In this document: piece by piece, positions 55,751 through 64,000 of the stretch
How positions within the stretch are numbered: position 1 is the stretch's first letter
Layout of the letters: each line of letters starts with the position of its first letter
Source of the DNA: Jaapia argillacea MUCL 33604
Lineage: Eukaryota > Basidiomycota > Agaricomycetes > Jaapiales > Jaapiaceae
Reading direction: 5' to 3'
DNA: 64,000 nucleotides
NCBI GenBank assembly: GCA_000697665.1
Contig: KL197715.1
Span: forward strand, 1,262,706 to 1,326,705
Translations under genes and position numbers: made by a program
Notes under the pieces: model-generated
Database searches by the model: none
What the model was told of the DNA's origin: nothing
The model's input: only the letters and a program-made list of their open reading frames with translations

Positions 55751-56318
55751 TCAGGCAAATGATACCTTTTTGCGAGGTCTGATCTCTGTGGCAGGCAAGT
55801 TTACGGGTTCGTCGACCTGGTTATTCTTGACGGACTCTTGCGAGTGCGAGGTGTGCGAGGCCTTGCGAGCCTTGGCTATAGCCTTCTTCAACCTAGCTCG
55901 TTCCGCGATAATGAGAGCCTTCTTCTCATTCTAAACAGTGGGTAGAAATTGAGCTAAGTATCCTTCGTTGAGACATGACGAATAAACCCACCAATTTGTC
56001 CTTTGGCAATGGGCTCTTGGGTTTGCGGTCTGGTGGGTTGGTGGGAGCGGGCTAAAGCAGGTAATATTGGTAAATCGCCGTCAAGATGGTGATCAATATG
56101 ACACTAACTTGCGTTGGGCGACGCTTTTCAACTTTTTCTCGAGTTTTATCTTCCTGAGCTTCAGCAGCAAATGTGGCCAGTGTGAGAGCTACGTTCTAAA
56201 TATCTCAGAGGTCAGTGTGAGGAAGACGATCAGGGTATTCTATCGTACCTTCTGCTCAATAAATGTCTTGCCTTTCTTTCCCCTCTGCTTCACCACAGTT
56301 TTTGGTTCAGTCGACCAT
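55751..56318 (-). CDS. Lysine-rich Loc1-like protein (right copy), start uncertain
   Basis: Inverted duplicate of 26012-26592 with the same exons: STEPKTVVKQRGKKGKTF, NVALTLATFAAEAQEDKTRE, PAPTNPPDRKPKSPLPKDKL, NEKKALIIAERARLKKAIAK and an end TEIRPRKKVSFA with stop at 55751. Substitutions are mostly conservative and no internal stop occurs. At the 5' end one base is missing relative to the left copy (ATGGCGGCGACTGAG against ATGGTCGACTGAA), so the left copy's ATG leads to a stop here. Another upstream exon must supply the start, or the gene is dead. It is head to head with the dead MFS copy. Confidence 0.42.
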
Positions 56319-56551
56319 CTGTGACAGAGTGAGCTTCGAGGTCCAAAGTTTCTCAGGTCCCCTGGTCCGCTGGACCCGTCTCCCATCGAACCTTCCACCA
56401 CACGTCAGCTTGAGTTTCCGTCCAAAATCAATTATTGTGCCAGTGGCAAAATGACACTTCGGCGAACACTTTTGTCTCCCGTCGCTTCACTTTCGCTTTC
56501 GCGGACGACTTTGACCGTGTTCACTAAAGCTCCCCCTAAGCCTGTTCGTCA

Positions 56552-59061
56552 ATGTCAAATTATGCACCCACAGAACGAGATTCTTTGATCCAGGGTACAA
56601 CTCTGCAGCAGCAAGGAGGGACCGCGGCACCACTGAATGAAGAGGAGGAAGAGGTGCCGATCAAGCCCCTGGGGTCGCTGAAAATTACCGTTCGACTCGC
56701 TGCGGGATTCTGACTGGTATTTGGGTAGCCACTTTCCTCTGTGAGTATAGGTTGCTACCATTCCGCTATCAAGCGAATGTTTTTAATAACTGACGAAGTA
56801 CTTGCATAGTAAAGCGCCTCCGTCTAGGGACTCTTCCGCATATTTCTGACCTGATTGTTGGCCTGCAGCAACTCTGGTCACAACTTGTGAGTCATTCCAA
56901 TCCATTTCTGAGTCTCTACAGCGGAGATGCCCGTTACGGTTCAAAGCCAGCTTTTTGCATGACTACTCACTGAACTTGACAGTGCTCCCCACGATCTCCT
57001 CTGAGTTTCAAAAGTTGGCTGGGAACAGCGTAAGAATTCTCCCCTTGAATCCTTGCTCAATCCATTCTAAGCGCACCCGACAGCTCTCTCTTAGCGACTT
57101 GCACATTCACGCTTTTCTATGGCCGACTCCGCAACGTTATGGGTCGAAAAGGCGCCAACCAAGCTGCGGTATTCTTTGCAGTATTAGGCACCCTCGCCTG
57201 TGGACTATCGGGAAATATGGAATTGCTTATAGCTGGGAGATTTGTAGGTTCACTGTGTTGTATTGCCGACTCGCTCATCGGAATTACGCGGCCACTCATA
57301 ACTGAGCGGTTTGGGCGGTGGTGGAATATTCACCACTTCGACGTGAGTAAGCGACTCTGATGCCCGAAGGTTGTGTCATTCATAGCTACAATCTCAATAG
57401 GATTGTCTTCAGCGACATATACAACATGCGGGTTCGTATCTTAACTTCGATCATCACGCTGTGCCTCCTAATTCGCTTTAGTCACGAGGGCTCACCCAGG
57501 GTATCCAAAGTGTATTCAACAGTGTGAGTTGCGTTCCAGCACGAAGTTAAGTCTGTCATCCTGATCATCAATTTTATGTTTAGCTCGGAATGAGTTTGGG
57601 TGGCCCTCTTGGAGGGTTCATCAGTGACCGGTTAGCTTCCTTTGCTCAGCGACGGTCCTCCTTCTAAGAACAATACACTGCAGGTTAGGCTGGTGCTGGG
57701 CTTTCTTACTCCAGATGCCTTTATTCTTGATTTCTTTTGTCTTGACATCGTGGTACCTGAATTACGTCACACCTGTTCGTTTCTCCTCAGGGTCTGGTCG
57801 TTCCGGTTCTGAAAATTTTTTTTACAGGGAAAAGGCAAGAGCACTCTCGATGAGTTGAAGCGTATCGATTATTGGGGTAGTGCGACACTGCTCGGATCGG
57901 TTCGTGGCAGTCTATGACCGTCGAAGATAGTGCGTGGCGATAACACTGGGCGCTGTTTTTGCCGGGTACGTCCACTAAACGCTTCATCAAAAAAGTGTAG
58001 AATACTCAGTGTTCCTGTTGACAGGTGGGTCATGCATCACACAGGAAAGTACAAAACCCTCAACGTCAAATCTTGTATCCTCCCCTTCGTCGGAGGGTTC
58101 TCGTTTCAACGATGCGGAGAGACTTGTATCCTGCGCAGCTGTGGTTGAGTATTGTGAGTCTCTTGCTTTTCTCGGTTCACACCCAGATTTCCGGCCTTTG
58201 CTCTCGGTGGATTCTGCTTGGTTTCGGAAGCGCCATTGTACTGCAGACTATGCTGAGTGAGTACCGCTGTGATCTCGTGTACGAAAGTTGTTGAAATGAT
58301 TTTGTTCAGTCGCTCTGACTTACCTCGTAAGAATGTGCCTTTCGCACATCCACCTCATCACTCACGGTTAACTATTTACCAGGAGATGCGCTGGTTGTCG
58401 GTACATGGTTTGGCCAATTATTGCGTGGCGTTGGTTCGTGTTGCCGCGGCCCTTCCACACTTCCCCGATATCTACTACATCCACAAACCATAGGCCAGGT
58501 ATCCGGAGTCGCAGTTTCATCTGCAATCCCCCAGTCCGCCCTGGACCGTGAACTACGAAAATGGATTCACGTTCCCGACGCAAATGAGGTGTGTAGGGTT
58601 TCTATTTCGCTCTAGTTTCTTTTCCTAATGTAATCTCGGATGTCTACCAGATGATATCCAAATTTCGGCATTCTGCAACCCTCGTCTCGACCCTCCCTCC
58701 GGTAATTCAACTAGCAGCTCCAGAGTCCTATTGTGTTGCGGCTAAAAGTTGCGTTTATTACTGCCGCTTTTTCGACCTTCGCTGCCTATCTTGTGTGACT
58801 ACCCGTGCGTATTACTTCCACCCACTGCGTCCTATCTTCACGAACGTCGGTCTGCGGTTCGCCCGTTATCGATTTAGATTCCGGACATATCACTTGAACA
58901 CTCCGACTTCGCTCTCCCTTCTCCTTCATCTAAACCTTCCAAGTACTGCAACCCCTCAAGCCCCTGCTCCAAGTGATGACGAGGGCACAGATATTGAAGC
59001 GGGTGAAAAGACCCGTCTTGAAAACTTCAGGGTTGCGGCCGAGGAGGCTGTCTACTTATGA
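56552..59061 (+). pseudogene. MFS transporter, dead right copy
   Basis: Inverted duplicate of the intact gene at 22807-25796. The start MSNYAPTERDSLIQ is kept, but exon 1 has a frameshift (ATTACCGTT against ATTCCCCGTT near 56690) that leads to TGA and TAG stops. The exon corresponding to SSEFQRSHQASWLGTA has lost about a dozen bases near 57015. Later exons such as GRKGANQAAVFFAVLGTLAC (57140) and SGVAVSSAIPQSALDRELRK (58505) are recognisable, and the ending AEEAVYL is unchanged. Large parts of the central helices (equivalent to LTLSILLAIAF through TVLLTSASTAG) are missing. At least three breaks and an internal deletion make it non-functional. Confidence 0.8.
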
Positions 59062-59739
59062 AGGCACGGATGGTGTGATGGACTTGGAGAGCGATAGAAT
59101 AGGTGGTAGTGTGAGGAGATGGGGAACCTGAAGGGTTATGAGTTTCTTGGAACTCCTTGGAAGAGATACACTGGTTGCGTAATACCAATATGGTACGCAA
59201 AACCCCACTGCGCGCATTTCGGACTCCCACTGATTTGTTCTCAAGCTCTACGTAACGCTTTGTCTCGATGTCCACTCCAGGTCTCCGTGCGATGTTGTCA
59301 GGTGTGTATTCTATGAATCCGCTCATAACTGATCATAATTGATCCCCACCTTCTCTGTCGCCATCTCTCCGCCGTCGAAACAATTTCGTCTACATTCCTA
59401 GCGGAAGGATCTCCAAATATGTGGCGACAAGATGCCCCATGAAGGATGATGAAAACGGGCTATCTCAGCGTTGGGACTATCACAGCTTTCGAGCTAGAAA
59501 AAACCATGTGAGATATCAGCACTCTGCGATAGTCCCACCCAATGCTCACCTTTAGATGACCGATCTTCACGCGAGCCCAAAAGTCAAGTGATCAAAACCT
59601 GTTCCCTGCGTTGATCCTCATTACGAGGTCTTTCCTCCTGCCAATCTAAAACTATTTCATCTCACATACACATGCATATCTCTTGACTCTATTCCTCCCA
59701 TTCTAGAAATTAGTGGTGGTGGTTGCGAACTCAAACCGA
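59062..59739. other. Intergenic region, nothing recognised
   Basis: About 680 bases between the dead MFS copy and segment X. I see no gene or repeat shared with the left module here. Confidence 0.3.
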
Positions 59740-60330
59740 TAAATATTGTTGCGTGAAGATTTCGGCGATGTGACTCCTCGAGAGTCGGACCATGGATCAG
59801 TTCGGTCGTTCACTCTCACCATCGCTGACGCATTGGCCCCTCATGGCCAACATTTCGACAACTTCGTCTGATAATGTTCCGGTCGCAGAGCACGACTTTG
59901 TGAGTGATTGAACATATCTCCTCCAAAAGCCATGATTGGTGGTCGTGATTTGATTTCGTGGGACGTGTTGCAAGGGCTCACGAAAGCAGAATATTGCCCG
60001 TATCCATACTTACACAGCTGTCGCCCAATGCCCCAATCCATCACGCCGGTCTAATAGATCGACAAAAGTCGATTTAAGAGTCCGCGATGGTTCCAAGATT
60101 TGGGTTCGAAACTCCGGCGGCTGACATGAAGATCGCCCTCGCGCTGACTTGAGTGATTTCCGACCAACCATCGCGAAGTAGCGAGATCGGGTAGGGTTAG
60201 GTCTCGCGATCCCTTTCCATCGTGGCCGGGCGTTCTGGGAGTGATTCTGATGGAAGGTTTGTCGACAGTGTCGACTTGGCTCGGGAAGTAGAAGCGCCAC
60301 GGAGTTGAAGAAGTCGCATGTCACAAATTT
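59740..60330. repeat. Duplicated non-coding segment X (right copy)
   Basis: Inverted copy of 34600-35340. It contains GATCGGGTAGGGTTAGG (near 60185-60202), flanked here by a GCGAGA/TCTCGC stem. Similarity to the left module continues to the right, with interruptions, up to the Zn2Cys6 gene. Confidence 0.6.
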
Positions 60331-61168
60331 CCAAAAAGCTCAGATGCTATCTCCATTTTGTCTCCATTCGTCAGACCAACGCCGGCGGACCCAACGAAGC
60401 ATGGCGGGGTTCCTCCGTATTGCCAGTGAGATCGGGATCTCATCTTTCATTGCAGCAATCATATCCAACTATCGCGCGAGGTTAACAGCGTTTGATATTC
60501 CCCCGCTCCCACAACTTTCAACAGGCTGAGTTACTTATATTGCAGAAGTTCAGCAGCTTGTGGTGTTTTCCCACCAGCTCGGTGACCATCTCATATCCAT
60601 CGATATTTTTGCCTCCGTTGCAGTCCGACGTCGTCGAGCCGGCAGACTGGAGCAATATTCGTCGAGATTCACTTTGAGCCGTGGCCGCTCTACTTTGCCG
60701 GTTAAACATCATGATTTTCTCCTTTTATGGATAATCCACCAAGATATGTAGGACCTTCTGTAATCTCTGAACCTTGCTAGCCTTGCCCTCGGCGCCGGAG
60801 CTTGTTTTAAGCTTCTGGATGATGTCGTTTCGTCAGGCGTCTTGTACATTTCCCGTACATATTGGATGATCCCGCAAGGGTCTGCTGCTCGGTCGTTTAC
60901 GACAGAGCGGGTCGTGACATTTGGTAAAGGGGGGGGGGGCTTTCTAGACCTACAGTCGTCCCAAAACCTCGTTACCTGCACCTTTCCTTCTCCTGCCTCG
61001 CGTATCAGACCGTGACCCTCCATCACCAGGTATGGATGTATTTAGAGTTGGTCGACGAGCTGCAGTCTCTTACGGGAAGTCACCTATTACGATCTAGGGG
61101 TAGTTTCGAGATGGCTTGTCATATATATGGCACTACCAAAATTCAGAGGAACCCCTCTCCTTTCCACA
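60331..61168. promoter_or_regulatory. Upstream region of right Zn2Cys6 gene, with a right-only insertion
   Basis: Collinear with 34055-34640 (inverted). At about 60854-61090 some 238 bases, including a run of G near 60930, replace a 12-base stretch of the left copy. No terminal repeats were identified. Confidence 0.45.
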
Positions 61169-62658
61169 ATGTCACATCGCACAGCTCGCGCCAATTCGTC
61201 TGACTCGGACAAGTCGCAAACTCGCATTACACGGGGTACTTTCATTCATGTTCTGTTTGAACGCAATACTGACCTTACTTTCACCATCACAGCATGCGAC
61301 CGCTGTCGTCGTACCAGGAACAAATGCATTCGTTCTGAATCTGGCTCTGGGCCACAACAACCATGTCGCACATGTGTTTCCTTTGGGATGAGTGAGTATC
61401 TGAACAGATCTACTCCCCTACCATACCAATTTTCTGATGGTCTCCTAGCTTGTACATACACAGGTTCATTTAATATCGAAAACATTCCCCCTTCCATGGA
61501 ACTAATGCACTTTCTTCGTCACCAAGGACCCCTTCATAAGCGTGGTCCTCCCAAAGGGTGAGCCAATCTCTCGACCTCTGTCAGGTGTTCTATGCCTTAC
61601 CCTGTTTCTGCAGATACGTAAAGGCGCTAGAAAGGCGTCTTCAAGAAGTCGAAGGCCTTCTGCGAGCAATCATCGGGTCACAAGACTTCCGAGCCCAAAG
61701 CCTCGTCGCAGACCTTCGTCAGGATCCAACTAGACTACAAGTTATCGAAATGATCGAACGGGGCCCCTTCGGTTCCGATGATGGTGAAGCCCCACTGGCC
61801 TCGACGTCAACGAAAAAGCAATTGTTGGATTACATTCTGCAAGGCGCTCCCAGCCCTGGCCCGTCGTCTGACGACCCGTTGAGAAGACTGTCGAGGAACA
61901 GTCGTGAGCAGATCACTTCATATCAAGGTAATTTTTCGGTGTACGTGTATCTGTTCGACCCTGACCTTTCGTGACTGTGTACAACAGATACGAGACCATC
62001 AGTGCGGTTCCAACTCGAACGACCACCTGGTCCATCATCACATCACCTATCAATGAGTCGCTCGCTCGAAAGTACAGACCATATGATGTTGTACGAAGGT
62101 AAGTTCTATCCGTCTCGACTCACTGACTCTAAAGTGCTGACATTACGGCAGATTCAAGAATCTCAGTGTCCTCAGTCGACTACCAGGAGCCCACTTTACA
62201 CCTCCCCCTTCCCTCCACCGATTCAATTCGTTCATCCCCGAGATTTTTAGCCCATTCGAACCCGCCCATCGGCCGGACTACTAGTACTTCCTCGTCGCCA
62301 TCAAATCTAATGGCGCCTGTACCTACAGACTCAGGTTATGGCCACCATCTCACATCTCTAGAGCCAGGACCCGTTCTACATACACCTCACAATCTACGTT
62401 TACCGGACCATCATCTGGTCGGTGAGTCGAATGCATGATCCTATCCGCGTGGTCCACTAGCTGACCAAAGCACTGATAGGAGATCGGTATTCACCTCTAC
62501 ATCATCATCATCATCATGATATCCCAGCCCACCATACACCGTCTCGTTACCAGGATGGCTGGGGTGTTGCATGGCCAGGGAGTCTCCCTGTTGATGATGT
62601 TGGTCAACGTATCGAATGGCAAGGTTTGGCGGGTAGTTCACGTCCGTGGGAGGGATAG
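61169..62658 (+). CDS. Zn2Cys6 transcription factor (right copy)
   Basis: Start at 61169, MSHRTARANSSDSDKS. Splicing joins ITR to ACDRCRRTRNKC; 12 residues later comes CRTCVSFGM. A 15-nt microexon at 61449-61463 gives TCTYT and the sixth cysteine, making C-x2-C-x6-C-x12-C-x2-C-x6-C. GPLHKRGPPKG joins to YVKALERRLQEVEGLLRAI. The tail has LRRLSRNSREQITSYQ, SVRFQLERPPG and PVPTDSGYGHHL. In the last exon a run of six histidines is followed by DIPAHHTPSRYQDGWG, with a stop TAG at 62656. The left copy has HHRY in place of the histidine run. All junctions are open. Both copies have kept the DNA-binding and linker parts nearly unchanged while the tails differ. Confidence 0.82.
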
Positions 62659-64000
62659 TGTCACCGCGTCGGAATGCTCCTGGGGAAATCGCCGGTAGTT
62701 ACCCTTTGACCTTGTTCAAAAAAATTCCGATGTTGAACCACACCAGAGCGAGTTAGGGTGTCGCCTCGGAAATTGGAAGAGAGTGGGTCCCTAGTTGTCG
62801 GTGAGAACTGTCAATGAAGCGAACCTTCACCCGCTATCTGAGTCGTCACATTTACATTTTCAACCTCGCCATCAACGAAATCTTCCCCAATATTTTTACG
62901 ATGTGCAGTGTGATCATGCTATCAAGCAACCGCCGGTTTCACCCTCGATGAGTCTGACGCCTTGTCGTCCTGTCCACGCGGATTCCAATGTGTCTAATTC
63001 CTCATAATTAATTCCAAACGACTGGTGTTTGAGGATGCCGATGGATCGACTTGAAGACTTGGAGGAATCAAATTCAAAGACATCTAGAAGCTGAGTCATC
63101 ATAATATTTAAGTATATTCATCGCAGTAGATAGCCCTGGGTTCGACAACGAAGAGAGGGGGAGTGGAACTAAGTATGGTATGATTTCGTTGGGTTGCAGC
63201 TGACACTACTGGATGACTCTCCATAGCCGTATTTTCTAGATCCCAGTTTCTAAATGTCGTTGCCAGGTCACAAACGCCAACCTAGGCTGCTTCTGATGGG
63301 ACCTTGTGTCTGCTACGAAGGTTGTCGCAGTGAGGCGAAGTCATGATTTCCAGACTCTTCGCTCGGTGTTTCTCATGACCACTTTGGGGATAGGCGGGAG
63401 ATGCGACCAATTCAACGTCTAGGTGGCATCCGGGAGGACCAATTCAACACCCAGAATGTGATACGCGATGGTAACCGATGTCAAGAAAGGGTTTACAAGG
63501 CCGATTTCTGTTAACAGAGGGGGTATTAACCCCTCTGCAGATGCTAAAGCGCGCTGGTGGCAATGAGTCCGCTCTGGACTGTTTATGTGGGCCAGTTGCC
63601 TCGAAGTTCATCACAGTAGTCACAAAATGACATCAGAATGTCGGCAAAACAAGATTTAGAGACGGAATTTAGAAATCCTGAGCCGTAAATCCTTATGGAG
63701 AGTCATCCACTTGTGAGGAGAAGGATGGATTGCGGGGTACCCGGAACCCTGGGATAGTGGGCAGATAAGCTGGCGGGCGGGGAGTGAAAGTATATGCTGG
63801 CGAATCCGACCTGTAGATTCACTAACTTCGATTCTGGAAGCCGTCGAACAGTCTTGGAATTGGGGTCAGCATCTTCAAAGCCAATTTACTCAATCCGGTA
63901 CAAGAGCAGGGAGCCAGGGATGAATATGCATGGAACTTGTGGGGGGATCCAAAATCACGGGTCGATCTGAGAGCTCTTGAAGTCAGCGGGGCCAGTACTT
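62659..64000. other. 3' flank of the right module and window end
   Basis: To about 63160 the sequence matches 32050-32570 (inverted). After that no similarity to the left module and no gene is seen. The text 63250-64000 has no frame or repeat I can support. Confidence 0.35.

Noticed and set aside
1-64000. CRISPR arrays, bacterial operons, riboswitches and virus-like elements
   Set aside because: The window is eukaryotic (spliced genes, Pol III tRNA with intron) and no regular spaced repeats, capsid, integrase or reverse transcriptase motifs were seen.

Overview
The window looks like nuclear DNA of a filamentous basidiomycete, probably an agaricomycete. The genes carry many short introns (about 40-65 nt, GTGAGT-type donors). 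The families are typical of that group: large F-box/leucine-rich-like families, Zn2Cys6 regulators with an RGPPKGY linker, MFS transporters, small cysteine-rich secreted proteins and a Rap1-type Myb protein. Genus and species cannot be named from the sequence alone. All gene models were assembled by eye from reading frames, splice signals and comparison between copies in the window.

Layout. (1) 1-2.6 kb: two F-box genes of one expanded family on the minus strand (one cut by the window edge). (2) 3.0-12.4 kb: single-copy genes on the minus strand: a long-chain acyl-CoA synthetase ending in the peroxisomal signal AKL, a diverged F-box family member, and a Rap1-like telomere protein. (3) 12.7-22.6 kb: a plus-strand F-box array with intact, damaged and dead copies, then an unrelated F-box gene and a degraded one. 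(4) 22.8-29.3 kb: a module of MFS transporter, Loc1-like lysine-rich protein and F-box gene. (5) 29.3-32.4 kb: a gene-poor gap. (6) 32.6-35.3 kb: a Zn2Cys6 regulator plus a shared non-coding segment. (7) 35.6-47.3 kb: mostly single-copy genes: an F-box/propeller-like protein, an agaric protein with a conserved coiled-coil end, a C2-domain protein, a small fungal protein, a tRNA-Lys(CUU) gene split by an insertion, and a DHA1-type MFS transporter. (8) 48.0-52.4 kb: a hypothetical gene and a tandemly duplicated unit of cysteine-rich secreted proteins. (9) 52.6-63.2 kb: an inverted second copy of modules (4) and (6).

The two main stories are duplication and insertion. The F-box / Loc1-like / MFS / shared segment / Zn2Cys6 region exists as two inverted, partly rearranged copies flanking a single-copy core. 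In the right copy the F-box gene and regulator are whole and the MFS gene is dead; in the left copy the MFS gene and regulator are whole and the F-box gene is frameshifted. The F-box family shows every stage of birth and death, with a shared four-exon structure and a shared 3' spacer. The most unusual single object is the tRNA-Lys(CUU) gene. It keeps its ordinary 41-nt anticodon-loop intron but is broken in the T arm by about 450 bp of degenerate repeats flanked by a 9-bp direct repeat. Removing the insert and the intron leaves exactly 73 nt that fold as a canonical tRNA.

No retrovirus-like or other virus-derived element was recognised.
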